A stretch of DNA of 64,000 bases, from positions 682,001 to 746,000 of the forward strand of contig NZ_SISG01000001.1 in NCBI RefSeq assembly GCF_004310685.1. Direction: 5' to 3'. The notes under the pieces are model-generated. The model saw only the letters and a list, made by a program, of their open reading frames with translations, was not told the DNA's origin and searched no databases. Position 1 is the first letter of the stretch, and every line of letters begins with the position of its first letter. Both the position numbers and the translations under genes were made by a program. This document shows, piece after piece, positions 7,676 through 17,065 of this stretch. Origin of the DNA: Glaciihabitans arcticus. Its GTDB lineage: Bacteria > Actinomycetota > Actinomycetes > Actinomycetales > Microbacteriaceae.

Positions 7676-9831
7676 TCTTCTTCTTCTTCCTCGACGACCG
7701 AGTCAGTTACGTCCTCGAAACCCTCCAAATACTCGCGGCGGACATCAACCATCGAGCGGTCACCATTGGCTTGTGTGAGCCAAAACCACCACCCGGCTTC
7801 GGACTGCGAACCTGTTACGGCTCGTGCCGCTCCACTGAGGGTCATGTACGGCACATCATCGATAAAGAGCCGACCGTCGTCGCTAACCATGCACGTCTTT
7901 CCTGCATGGGATGCGGGTCGAGCATGGAGCGTCGTTCCGACGGGAACCAGCCCGGCACGAACCAGATCAGCGACTTCGACGCGTGAACGAGCGCGCTCGA
8001 CATGCTGTGCGCTGGCGGTCACGTGCCCGTTTGGAACCGGCCAGATCTCGAGAATGCTTGAGATGAGGGCTTCGGTGCGCCTCTGGATGTCGACCTCCGT
8101 CCACGACTCGGGTGAGCCATCCACGATCGCCCGAGTTATCAAGAGAGAGGTATTCGCGTTCAAGCCCGCGCGCTTTCCCTTATCTCCCAACCACGGCCCG
8201 TTCGAGACCTGGCTGTTGAGCGATTGGGTGATGAGGGTGAGGTTGCCCAGTGTCTGAACGAGGCGGTCACGCTCGGTCTCCTGCTCAGGACTGACGCCAT
8301 TAGACCAATGCTTGCGCCAGTCCTGCGGCATCACGTGCTCGACAGTGCAGACCTCGCGGATCACCGGCTGCTCATGCTTGGGGTTCGTCCCCGTCCATCC
8401 GCGGGCGTGGTCTTCGGCGGCTTCGAGAATCATTCGCAGCCGACCGCGACGTAGGCGTCGGTAGATCTGAAGTGACGAGAGTTCTCGACGGACTTCGGCA
8501 TCATCGGGCCAGAAGGAGACCGGGCCGGTTTGCCTTGCGAAGTATTCTTCGGCGGCGTCACCAATCGTCGCATGAGGCTGCTCGTTGAGATGCCCGAGGA
8601 AGTCAACGAGGAGGTTATTGGTTCCCTGGCTCTTAGCCCGAACAAGGGCCCGACGAACAAGCCAACTCTCAACCACGTCAAGAGTCTTATGGACCTGCCC
8701 GACGGGAACGTCGACTTGGGCCGGTGCATCGAGCCAGATGAGTAGTGGCTTCACGATTTCCGACTCAAGGTTGCCCGTTCGGTAGACGAAGAGTTCAAGG
8801 CGGGACAGTGGGCTGGTGCGGTCTGCAGCCTTCCGGACCATGTCTCCATACTTATCCGCAGCTTCGCGAATGCGAGGGAGCAACTCCGTCATCTGAACGT
8901 CGCCCTCAATGACAAACCTCTTGAACTGCGAGAACACTTCGCGAGCAGCGACGTTCTCGAATGTCGTTGCGATGAGCCACTGGTTCAGGAAAAGAGAGCT
9001 TCGGCTATACGTCACACGACCCGTCTGCACGTCCTGCTCCCAGAACGGTGTCTCGAATTCTGCCCAGTTGTTCCGGTAGGCGAGCTCTGTGGCATCCGGC
9101 GACGCGTCGAGTCTCTGAAACACGAAGTTCTTGATGAGGTCGGCAGGAGTCAGGGGAGTCCCTCGAGCGTTCAAGGTCTCAAAGATCTCTTGTGCGTCTT
9201 CGTCATACTGCAGCTCTATTGCCACCAGCTGGAGCTGACCAGTTATGACGACTGCGAGATGAGAAGCGCGGTGTGCCGCGTCGTCGGTGTCTAGCCATTC
9301 GCCCACGACGCTGGAGAAGTAGCGATGGGCTTTGATCATTCGTGAATCGGTAACGCCAAGCGCAGAGTAATCGACTGGATTCGCGGCCGACATCACTTCA
9401 TTGAACGCCCCGCGATCCCGATTCGTCGGCCAAACCTTGTATCGATCTTCGGGCTGCTCGCGAAAGTGCTCGGCGTTCTCCACGAGGTCAGCAATTTGTC
9501 GTGCAAGTCCATCGAACCCACGATTCTCAAACTGGCCGTGCACAGCGTCGAGTAACAGCTGGAGCGTAGTGAGGCGTTGCTGTCCGTCGATGACAGTGCG
9601 GACTGCGAGAGCACCGACATGGTTCGCCTGCTGCTGGAGAACAACAGCGCCCAAGAAGTGGGTAGCGTTCTGGTCACCATCGATTCGGCGCTCCACGAGC
9701 CGTCGGATGTCGTCCCACAACGGCTGCCACTGTGCTTCCTCCGACCACACGTACGGTCGCTGGAAAAGCGGCACAAGCAGGCGTTGCGGCATGAAGAAAA
9801 TGTCTCGAGGAGTGCGCACTTGGGTAAGCAT
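7672..9831 (-). CDS. DUF262/DUF1524 (GmrSD-like) protein with C-terminal RAMA-like domain
   Basis: A 719-residue protein with a DUF262 domain bearing DGQQRLTT (82-89) and NARGTPLTPADLIKNF (221-236). A DUF1524 HNH-type nuclease domain follows, with EHVMPQ (His499) and LGNLTLI...LNS (529-540). The C-terminal ~80 residues (about 615-690: LVRAGLVPVGTTL, DDGRLFIDDV, Y-x4-GAA, GWWFW) look like a RAMA domain, known from restriction proteins that sense modified DNA. DUF262-DUF1524 proteins (GmrSD, BrxU and SspE relatives) cut modified or foreign DNA. It lies divergent from hsdM. All key motifs are intact, so it is probably an active defence nuclease; its trigger is unknown. Confidence 0.85.
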   Translation of the reverse strand: MLTQVRTPRDIFFMPQRLLVPLFQRPYVWSEEAQWQPLWDDIRRLVERRIDGDQNATHFLGAVVLQQQANHVGALAVRTVIDGQQRLTTLQLLLDAVHGQFENRGFDGLARQIADLVENAEHFREQPEDRYKVWPTNRDRGAFNEVMSAANPVDYSALGVTDSRMIKAHRYFSSVVGEWLDTDDAAHRASHLAVVITGQLQLVAIELQYDEDAQEIFETLNARGTPLTPADLIKNFVFQRLDASPDATELAYRNNWAEFETPFWEQDVQTGRVTYSRSSLFLNQWLIATTFENVAAREVFSQFKRFVIEGDVQMTELLPRIREAADKYGDMVRKAADRTSPLSRLELFVYRTGNLESEIVKPLLIWLDAPAQVDVPVGQVHKTLDVVESWLVRRALVRAKSQGTNNLLVDFLGHLNEQPHATIGDAAEEYFARQTGPVSFWPDDAEVRRELSSLQIYRRLRRGRLRMILEAAEDHARGWTGTNPKHEQPVIREVCTVEHVMPQDWRKHWSNGVSPEQETERDRLVQTLGNLTLITQSLNSQVSNGPWLGDKGKRAGLNANTSLLITRAIVDGSPESWTEVDIQRRTEALISSILEIWPVPNGHVTASAQHVERARSRVEVADLVRAGLVPVGTTLHARPASHAGKTCMVSDDGRLFIDDVPYMTLSGAARAVTGSQSEAGWWFWLTQANGDRSMVDVRREYLEGFEDVTDSVVEEEEED

Positions 9832-10042
9832 GGTTATCGCAATCTACCGGGATCTCCGCGTCCCGTCTCTCGCGATCTGTGAGTGACCAGGTACCGAGCG
9901 CAGGGGGACAGGTTGTTTGCCGCACTGTATTGCCGAGAGTCTTGTCGGACCCTCACGCTTTACTCACTATCGTTGGTGCATAGGCCGGTCTGCTCCGAAG
10001 ATCTATAAGCTCCACTGATGCCGGCCGCAACTGAAAGTAGTC

Positions 10043-12001
10043 ATGGCCGAGAACAACAACGGTGCCTTCATCTGGTCGATCGCGAACTTGCTGCGAGGGG
10101 TATACAAGCAGGCTGACTACGGGAAGGTAATCCTGCCGTTCACTGTATTGCGGCGATTAGACGCGCTCCTCGAGCCAACCAAGAATGATGTGCTCGACAC
10201 CTTCGAGAGGCGCAAGAATCAACCCGGTCTCGATCACATCCTGCCGCCCGTGAGCAAGCAAGCCTTCTACAACACGAGCAAGTTCACCCTCGCGATGCTC
10301 GCAGGAGACCCTGCCAACCTCAAGGCCAATCTCCTCAACTACGTAGAGGGGTTTTCGCCCAATGTGCGGGACATCTTCGAGCGCTATGCGTTCCCAGCCC
10401 AGCTCAGCACGCTCGAGGAAAACGACCTGCTCTACTTGGTACTGCAAAAGTTCGCGGCTATCGACCTGCATCCCGACCGTGTTAGCAACACGGAGATGGG
10501 TCTTATTTTCGAGGAACTTATCCGAAAGTTCGCGGAGGCGAGCAACGAGACCGCGGGAGAACACTTCACCCCCCGCGAAGTCGTTCGTTTGATCGTGAGC
10601 TTGCTTTTCACCGAGCATCCGGACGACGACCCGAAGCGCAGTCTCACCGTGCCAGGTGCTGTGCGAACCGTCTACGATCCCGCCGCCGGCACTGGGGGCA
10701 TGCTCAGCGTGGCTGACGACTACGCGCGCGAGCACTTTCCGCAGGCATCCCTGACTTTGATGGGCCAGGAGCTCAATGCCGAGTCCTTCGCAATCGCGAA
10801 AGCCGACATGGTCATCAAGGGCCAGACGGTGGAGAACATGGTTTGGGGAGACACCCTCACCGGTGACGGCCACATCGGCAAGACCTTTGACTTCGGGCTG
10901 TCGAACCCGCCGTTCGGCGTGGAGTGGAAAAAGCAGCAAAGCTTCGTCACCAAGGAGTTCAAGGAGCACGGCTTCGACGGACGATTCGGCCCCGGGCTTC
11001 CGCGAGTGTCCGACGGTTCACTGCTGTTTTTGATGCACCTAGTGAAGAAGATGCGCCCCAAGCGCGACGGCGGTGGACGCGTGGGCATCGTGCTCAACGG
11101 CAGCCCGCTGTTCACGGGTGGCGCGGGCTCGGGTGAGTCCGCAATCCGCCAGTACGTGATCGAGAACGATCTGGTCGACGCGATCATCGCGCTGCCGACA
11201 GACATTTTCTACAACACCGGTATCGCCACCTATGTCTGGATACTCGACAACGACAAGCCTGCAAGCCGCAAGGGCACAATCCAACTCGTGGATGCCACGG
11301 ACCAATGGGTGAAGATGCGAAAGAGTCTTGGCTCCAAACGTCGCCAAATGAGCGCCGAGCAAATCGCGCACATCGTGAATCTTTACGGATCCCACGAGCA
11401 GTCCGACGCATCCAAGATCTTTAACAATATTGACTTCGGCTATTCCACCATCACAGTCGAGCGGCCGCTCCAGCTCGCTTGGGCGATCACGCCTGACGCC
11501 GTTGAGCTGGCGCTGTCAGCCAAGCCCTTGGCCAAGCTGACCAATGCCGAGCTCACATCTTTGCGGGTCGAGCTTGTCGAGACCTCACCAACGACAGACA
11601 TGAAAGCATTTACCAAGCGCATCAAGGATGCCGCGGCGCGAGCTAACGTCGCCCTCGCCGCCCCGCAACTCAAGTCCCTGCTCGACGTTTTCTCGCAGCG
11701 CGATGCCACGGCTCCGGTCATTATGGACTCGAAAGGCAACGCGATTCCTGACACCGACCTACGCGACACCGAGAATGTGCCCCTCATTGAGGACATCGAC
11801 GCCTACGTCGCTCGCGAAATCGCTCCACACGTCAGTCAATTTTGGGTGGACCGCAGCAAGGACAGGATTGGGTACGAGATCCCGTTCACCCGCCACTTCT
11901 ACAAGTACGTAGCACCGCGCGCCCTCGAAGACATCGACGCCGACCTCAACAAGCTCGTCCGCGAGATCACGGTGCTCTTGGCTGAGGTAGAGAGCGCATG
12001 A
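10043..12001 (+). CDS. hsdM: Type I restriction-modification DNA methyltransferase subunit HsdM
   Basis: N6-adenine methyltransferase subunit of a type I R-M complex; with HsdS it protects host DNA. The N-terminal helical HsdM domain (about 1-140) is followed by the SAM motif DPAAGTGGM (212-220) and the catalytic NPPFG (288-292). Length 652 is at the long end for HsdM. The start ATG at 10043 follows a ~210-nt region shared with the divergent DUF262 gene. It overlaps hsdS by 4 nt (ATGA), beginning a three-gene operon. A 20-bp stretch at 11573-11592 resembles a dispersed repeat word also present in hsdR. Confidence 0.97.
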   Translation: MAENNNGAFIWSIANLLRGVYKQADYGKVILPFTVLRRLDALLEPTKNDVLDTFERRKNQPGLDHILPPVSKQAFYNTSKFTLAMLAGDPANLKANLLNYVEGFSPNVRDIFERYAFPAQLSTLEENDLLYLVLQKFAAIDLHPDRVSNTEMGLIFEELIRKFAEASNETAGEHFTPREVVRLIVSLLFTEHPDDDPKRSLTVPGAVRTVYDPAAGTGGMLSVADDYAREHFPQASLTLMGQELNAESFAIAKADMVIKGQTVENMVWGDTLTGDGHIGKTFDFGLSNPPFGVEWKKQQSFVTKEFKEHGFDGRFGPGLPRVSDGSLLFLMHLVKKMRPKRDGGGRVGIVLNGSPLFTGGAGSGESAIRQYVIENDLVDAIIALPTDIFYNTGIATYVWILDNDKPASRKGTIQLVDATDQWVKMRKSLGSKRRQMSAEQIAHIVNLYGSHEQSDASKIFNNIDFGYSTITVERPLQLAWAITPDAVELALSAKPLAKLTNAELTSLRVELVETSPTTDMKAFTKRIKDAAARANVALAAPQLKSLLDVFSQRDATAPVIMDSKGNAIPDTDLRDTENVPLIEDIDAYVAREIAPHVSQFWVDRSKDRIGYEIPFTRHFYKYVAPRALEDIDADLNKLVREITVLLAEVESA

Positions 12002-13257
12002 CATATCCACGATTAGCGCTCCGACGTGTCGCGACGATTGTCAACGGCGGGACACCTACGCCGGATGAGACCAATTGGGACGGCCCCGTTCCTTGGGCCA
12101 CACCAGTGGATATCGGAGCCAGCAACGGTCGAACTCTGTCGACCACGCTGAGAAGCCTTTCAGTATCCGGCGCACGGTCAGGGTCAAGTGTCGTGCCGGC
12201 TGGCAGCGTTTTGCTTTCGACGCGCGCACCAATCGGCTATGTGGCGAAGGCCACTATGCCAGTTGCATTCAATCAAGGGTGCAAGGCTCTCGTGCCTGCC
12301 GATGGCACCGATTCGACATTCCTGGTGTATGCCTTGAACTCTGTTTCACACGAGCTCGAGAGTATGGGGCAAGGGTCAACATTCACTGAGCTATCAACGA
12401 GCGCGCTGGCTTCCATTCGAGTTCCGCTCCCTCCGCCCGGCGAGCAGCGCCAGATCGCTGAGTACCTGGACAGGGAGACCGGCAAGATCGACAAGCTCAT
12501 CCTTACCCACGAACGATTGGCAGAAACACTCCGAGAACGCAGAATGGCTTCGATTGTCCTCGCAGTGACTAGAGGAATCGTTCCGAACCCTGCACTTCAG
12601 CGATCCAAGTATCCGGAAATAGGAGATTTCCCCTTCCGGTGGTCGGAGTCTCGGCTAAAGCACGTTGTTCGATCGCTCTCCACGGGGACAAGCGTGAATG
12701 GTGCCGATATCGATGCCGTTCCCGGAGACGTCCTAGTCCTCAAGACATCGTGTGTCTACACAGGAGAATTCGACGCGAGCCAGTCGAAAGTCGTGAATCC
12801 CGATGAAGTCGATGCCGTGACGTGCCCAGTTACAGTTGGTCGGATCATCGTCAGTCGAATGAATACCCCGAATTTGATCGGGGCCGCAGGAATCGTGCAA
12901 TCAGCAGCTCCCAATACGTATTTGCCAGACCGTCTGTGGCAGATCGACCTGAAGTGTGACCCGATGTTCCTGCACTTTTGGATGCAGACGGCGCAGTACC
13001 GAAACCAAGTCCAGATCGCAGCAGTAGGAGCGAGTTCCAGCATGCAGACTCTGGCGCAGGATCGATTCCTTTCGATTCGTTTGGCGGTTCCTCCGCTCAG
13101 CGAGCAGCAGCGGATCGTTGATTCCTTGACTAGTTCCGTCGCTCCGATTGCTGCCTTGATTGAGAAATCGCGATCCACGGTGGCGCTGCTTCGAGAACGG
13201 CGTTCGGCACTAGTGGACGCAGCAGTCACCGGAATAGTCGACGTGAAGGGATTGTGA
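11998..13257 (+). CDS. hsdS: Type I restriction-modification specificity subunit HsdS
   Basis: The DNA-recognition subunit that sets the bipartite target. It shows two target-recognition domains, each followed by the conserved spacer helix. The first unit is about residues 1-140, with PPPGEQRQIAEYLDRE and a coiled-coil to about 190. The second is about 205-365, with PPLSEQQRIVDSL and a helix to 419. The two halves are unalike in their variable parts, so an asymmetric target is expected. Length (419) fits a full two-TRD protein. It overlaps hsdM and hsdR by 4 nt each, so the three are translated together. Confidence 0.95.
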   Translation: MTYPRLALRRVATIVNGGTPTPDETNWDGPVPWATPVDIGASNGRTLSTTLRSLSVSGARSGSSVVPAGSVLLSTRAPIGYVAKATMPVAFNQGCKALVPADGTDSTFLVYALNSVSHELESMGQGSTFTELSTSALASIRVPLPPPGEQRQIAEYLDRETGKIDKLILTHERLAETLRERRMASIVLAVTRGIVPNPALQRSKYPEIGDFPFRWSESRLKHVVRSLSTGTSVNGADIDAVPGDVLVLKTSCVYTGEFDASQSKVVNPDEVDAVTCPVTVGRIIVSRMNTPNLIGAAGIVQSAAPNTYLPDRLWQIDLKCDPMFLHFWMQTAQYRNQVQIAAVGASSSMQTLAQDRFLSIRLAVPPLSEQQRIVDSLTSSVAPIAALIEKSRSTVALLRERRSALVDAAVTGIVDVKGL

Positions 13258-16200
13258 TGGCGCAATACAACGAGAAGCCCTTTGAGGCGGAGCTGGCCGA
13301 GTACCTGCATGCCCACGGGTGGTTGTACTCGAAGAACAGCTCGGGCTACGACAAGGCGCGGGCTTTGTTTTCGGAAGACGTGCTGGGGTGGCTCGAGGAG
13401 TCCCAACCGATTGAGTTCGCGAAGGCGGTCTCGACAGGCTCGACCAGCGTGCTGCTCGACCGGCTTGTCAAGTCGCTGGACAAGCCGCTCGACGCGGGCG
13501 GTGGCACACTGTCAGTCTTGCGTCGGGGATTTACCGACGCACCTAACAAGTTTCGGATGGCACAGTTCAAGCCAGCCACGGGGCTGAACCCCGCGACGTC
13601 CACCGATTATGGGCGTATGCGGTTGCGGGTGATGCGGCAGGTTTTCTACTCCGCGAGCAACAAGAAGAGCATCGACCTGGTGCTGTTCGTCAATGGGCTG
13701 CCGGTCGCGACGATCGAGCTGAAGACCGACTTCACGCAGAGTGTGCAGGATGCCCTCGCCCAGTACCGAACGGATCGTCTACCGGCGGGGGAGCCGCTGC
13801 TGTCGTTCGGGCGTCGCGCGCTGGTGCACTTTGCCGTGTCGAACTCCGAGGTGCATATGACCACGAAGCTCGATGGTGCTGCCACTCGCTTTCTGCCTTT
13901 CAATCAGGGCGACCACGGGCGCGCGGGCAACCCGGTGAACCCGAACGGGTCATCCACCTCGTACCTGTGGGAGCGGGTGCTGGCAAAGGACGCCTGGCTC
14001 GACATCATCGGCCGCTTCATGCACTTGCAGGTCGACAAGAGCGTCGACCCGGTTACTAGTCACGTTGTCAAACGTGAATCGCTGCTGTTTCCGCGGTACC
14101 ACCAGTGGGAGTCGGTGACGCAGCTCGTCGCGACGGCGCGGGCTGAAGGCCCCGGTCACCGGTACCTGGTGCAGCACTCCGCGGGTTCGGGTAAGACTAA
14201 CTCAATCGCGTGGACGGCTCACCAGTTGTCTACCCTTCACAACGATGACGGGTCTAAGGTCTTCGACTCGGTGATCGTCGTGACGGACCGAACGGTTTTG
14301 GACAGCCAGCTCCAAGATGCGATCAAGCAGATCGACGCCAAGACCGGCGTGGTTGCGGGCATCGAGAGCAGCGGTGGTTCCAAGTCGGCTGCCCTCGCCG
14401 CGGCACTAAAGGCCGGCACGCAGATCATCGTCGTCACCATTCAGACGTTCGGCTTCGTGCTCGATCAACTTGGCTCTATGAAAGGCAAGTCCTTCGCTGT
14501 CATTGCCGACGAGGCGCACTCATCCCAGACCGGAACCACCGCCAACAAGGTGAAGAAGGTGCTCGGGGGCGACGAGCTCGCCGACTTCCAGGATGGTGGC
14601 GAAGTCGATATGGAGGCGGTGCTGGCTGCAGAGATGGAGTCGCGAGCCGCGGCATCCAACATCTCCTATTTTGCATTTACGGCCACGCCCAAGTCGAAGA
14701 CGCTGGAACTGTTCGGTCGCAAGAACGCCGATGGGCTGCCGGTGGCATTTCATCTGTACACGATGCAGCAGGCGATCGAGGAGGAGTTCATTCTCGACGT
14801 GCTCAAGAACTACACGCCGTACAAGGTGGCGTTCAAACTCGCTCACAACGGCCAGGAGTACGACTCGGACGGTCCGCTTGTCGACAAGACACAAGCTGTC
14901 AAAGAGCTCATGCAGTGGGTGCGGTTGCACGAGTTCAACATCTCCCAGAAAGTCGCGCTGATCATCGAGCACTACCGCGAAAACGTCGCGTGGCGCCTCG
15001 GTGGCAAGGCGAAGGCGATGGTGGTGACCGGCTCCCGCAAGGAGGCGGTGCGCTACAAGCTCGCATTCGATGAGTACATCAAGCGCACGGGGCGCATGGA
15101 CGTTCAAGCGTTGGTCGCATTCTCGGGTGCCGTGAACGACCCCGAGTCGGGACCCGAGCCGTTCACTGAGACGACGATGAACCCTGGGCTCAAGGGGCGA
15201 TCACTGCCCAAGGCTTTCGCCTCGGACAGCTTTCAAATCATGCTGGTCGCCAATAAATTTCAGACCGGGTTTGACCAGCCGCTGCTCGTCGCGATGTACG
15301 TAGATAAAAAACTCTCCGGTGTTACGGCGGTGCAGACTCTTTCTCGCCTCAACCGCACAGCGACGGGTAAGGACGCCACGTTCGTTCTTGACTTCGTGAA
15401 CGAACCGCAGCTCGTGCTCGAGGCATTCCAGCCCTACTACCGCGATGCACGTCTCAGCGCAGTCTCGGATCCCAACGTCGTGACTGACCTGAAAGACAAG
15501 CTCGATCTGTCAGGAATCTATCTCGAAAGCGAAATCGAGGCGGCGGCCGCAGTCGAAGTTCACAAGAAGGGCAACAACGCGCTGAGTGCTGCAGTTGCAC
15601 CGGGTAAGAGTCGATTCGCCGTGCGCTACAAGGCGGCCGTCGACGAGAACGACGGCGAGGCGAAGGATCGCCTCGACATCTTCCGCTCCGACCTCACCTC
15701 ATTCGTGAACGCCTACGACTTTCTGGCGCAGATTCTCAATTTTGAGGATGTCGCAATCGAAAAGTTCGCGCTGTATGCGCGTGCGCTGGCGCGGGTGATT
15801 CGTGACCAGAACCTGTACACGCCGATAGACCTCAGCGGAGTCGAGCTGATGGGTTACACGATCCACAAGAACAGTGCGATTGAGCTGCCTTTGAACGGAG
15901 AAGGCGAGCTCGACCCCCTCACCGAGGGCGGCACGAAGCAGCCGGTCGACCCGAGGCTTGCGCGGCTACAGGAAGCGGTCGAGCAGCTGAACACGCTTTT
16001 CGATGATGACATTTTTACCGATGCGGACTTCGTCGGATTCTTCACTCACGTGAAGGGAAAGGCCGCCGAGAATGAGAAGATCGCGACCCAGGTTCAGGCG
16101 AATAGTGAGAAGCAATTCCTCGCAAGTCCGGATCTGAAGGGCTCAGTCATAACGGCAATGGTGTCCGCCTCGGACAACTTCGCGGGAATGACTTCTGAGG

Positions 16201-16283
16201 CGCTGGATGACGATGCGAAGTTGGCTAAGTTGGTCGAGCTGATTGGGCGCGCGCTCTACTGGGACGGGAGCCATGTTGCATGA
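13254..16283 (+). CDS. hsdR: Type I restriction endonuclease subunit HsdR
   Basis: The ATP-dependent translocase and nuclease that completes the HsdRMS system. The N-terminal nuclease shows D141 and E155-L-K157 (D...ExK). Walker A HSAGSGKT is at 308-315 and DEAH at 419-422. FTATPK and NKFQTGFDQP follow in the second RecA-like lobe, then a long helical C-terminus for subunit contacts. Length (1009) is normal and no frameshift is seen, so the system looks functional. Start is GTG 13254 or ATG 13257, both overlapping the hsdS stop. The stretch 13430-13451 matches the repeat word seen in hsdM and is read here as AVSTGSTS. Confidence 0.97.
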   Translation: MMAQYNEKPFEAELAEYLHAHGWLYSKNSSGYDKARALFSEDVLGWLEESQPIEFAKAVSTGSTSVLLDRLVKSLDKPLDAGGGTLSVLRRGFTDAPNKFRMAQFKPATGLNPATSTDYGRMRLRVMRQVFYSASNKKSIDLVLFVNGLPVATIELKTDFTQSVQDALAQYRTDRLPAGEPLLSFGRRALVHFAVSNSEVHMTTKLDGAATRFLPFNQGDHGRAGNPVNPNGSSTSYLWERVLAKDAWLDIIGRFMHLQVDKSVDPVTSHVVKRESLLFPRYHQWESVTQLVATARAEGPGHRYLVQHSAGSGKTNSIAWTAHQLSTLHNDDGSKVFDSVIVVTDRTVLDSQLQDAIKQIDAKTGVVAGIESSGGSKSAALAAALKAGTQIIVVTIQTFGFVLDQLGSMKGKSFAVIADEAHSSQTGTTANKVKKVLGGDELADFQDGGEVDMEAVLAAEMESRAAASNISYFAFTATPKSKTLELFGRKNADGLPVAFHLYTMQQAIEEEFILDVLKNYTPYKVAFKLAHNGQEYDSDGPLVDKTQAVKELMQWVRLHEFNISQKVALIIEHYRENVAWRLGGKAKAMVVTGSRKEAVRYKLAFDEYIKRTGRMDVQALVAFSGAVNDPESGPEPFTETTMNPGLKGRSLPKAFASDSFQIMLVANKFQTGFDQPLLVAMYVDKKLSGVTAVQTLSRLNRTATGKDATFVLDFVNEPQLVLEAFQPYYRDARLSAVSDPNVVTDLKDKLDLSGIYLESEIEAAAAVEVHKKGNNALSAAVAPGKSRFAVRYKAAVDENDGEAKDRLDIFRSDLTSFVNAYDFLAQILNFEDVAIEKFALYARALARVIRDQNLYTPIDLSGVELMGYTIHKNSAIELPLNGEGELDPLTEGGTKQPVDPRLARLQEAVEQLNTLFDDDIFTDADFVGFFTHVKGKAAENEKIATQVQANSEKQFLASPDLKGSVITAMVSASDNFAGMTSEALDDDAKLAKLVELIGRALYWDGSHVA

Positions 16284-16392
16284 CCGAGAGGGTTCGTATG
16301 ACGGCGTAGTGCCCCGAACCGACTCAAGCTGCGGTCGGTAACCACAACGTCACCGCTAATATGGCCACCAGTGCAGCAATAGGAGAATCTAA

Positions 16393-16773
16393 ATGGCACC
16401 ACGAGCATTTATTAGTTTCGAGATGGAAGATCAGTGGGCGCGAAACTTTCTTAGCCAGCAGGCGAAAGACAAGAACAATCTAATTGAGTTCGTGGACTAT
16501 TCAGTCAAAAATCCGTGGGACACTTCGTGGAAGACTGAGTGCAAAATACGGATCTCGCGCACTCGCGGGACGATCGTGCTGATTGGCGAAACGACATGGC
16601 AGTCTGACGCCGTGTTGTGGGAAATTGCCGAATCGAATCGGCAGGGCCATTTCATTTTCGGCATTCAAGTGTCGTCCACTGCAACTTACAGAGTGCCAGC
16701 GGGTCTACCGTCCACGAGCGTGATCAGGTGGGACTTCGATCAGATCGTTCAATGGCTTGGGACCTGGACCTAG
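16393..16773 (+). CDS. TIR-like (ThsB/DUF1863-like) protein
   Basis: A 126-residue single-domain protein with the layout of Thoeris ThsB-type TIR-like proteins. It has an N-terminal strand RAFISFEMEDQWAR, a middle helix KTECKIRISRTRGTIVLIGE, then SDAVLWEIAES and a strand FIFGIQV. The Glu in WEI (E77) sits where ThsB-like proteins have their catalytic Glu; in Thoeris such proteins make an NAD-derived signal after phage sensing. Ribosome site AGGAGA (16381-16386) precedes ATG. It is first in a tight three-gene operon directly after hsdR and ends with a Trp-rich tail (WLGTWT). No ThsA (SIR2/SLOG or Macro-TM) gene is present, so the output differs from known Thoeris. Confidence 0.8.
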   Translation: MAPRAFISFEMEDQWARNFLSQQAKDKNNLIEFVDYSVKNPWDTSWKTECKIRISRTRGTIVLIGETTWQSDAVLWEIAESNRQGHFIFGIQVSSTATYRVPAGLPSTSVIRWDFDQIVQWLGTWT

Positions 16774-16774
16774 C

Positions 16775-17065
16775 GTGAACTATATCGACGAGATTGCGGA
16801 CCGGATCCGGAGCTCCGTTCCCAACCGCGATCTTCCTGAATCCAACACACGGCCACTTTTCCGCATGTACGCAGTCTTGCTGTTGGCTAAGGGTGCCGAG
16901 GTGTCAAGGGAAGACGTTCACAATGCTTGGGCGGCATGGATGCTGGGTCACGATGAGTCCCACGTGTCCATCACCCCTTATGGAGAGTTGTCAGACGCCG
17001 TGGCTGCTGATGATCAGCCGTATGTTGACGCGATTCGGAGCGTGGCAGAGGGTCGATCAGAGTGA
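16775..17065 (+). CDS. Small helical protein of the TIR-like operon
   Basis: A 96-residue protein starting GTG at 16775, one base after the TIR-like stop. It begins VNYIDEIADRIRSSVPNRDLP and continues with a helical segment LFRMYAVLLLAKGAEVSREDVHNAWAAW, then LVxI-type short strands and an acidic C-terminus. The hydrophobic patch YAVLLLAKG is too short and charged for a TM segment. It does not match a family with known function; similar small proteins are recalled beside actinobacterial defence genes, but this needs a search. Its stop overlaps the next start by 4 nt, so it is likely a stoichiometric partner of the other two. Confidence 0.7.
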   Translation: MNYIDEIADRIRSSVPNRDLPESNTRPLFRMYAVLLLAKGAEVSREDVHNAWAAWMLGHDESHVSITPYGELSDAVAADDQPYVDAIRSVAEGRSE

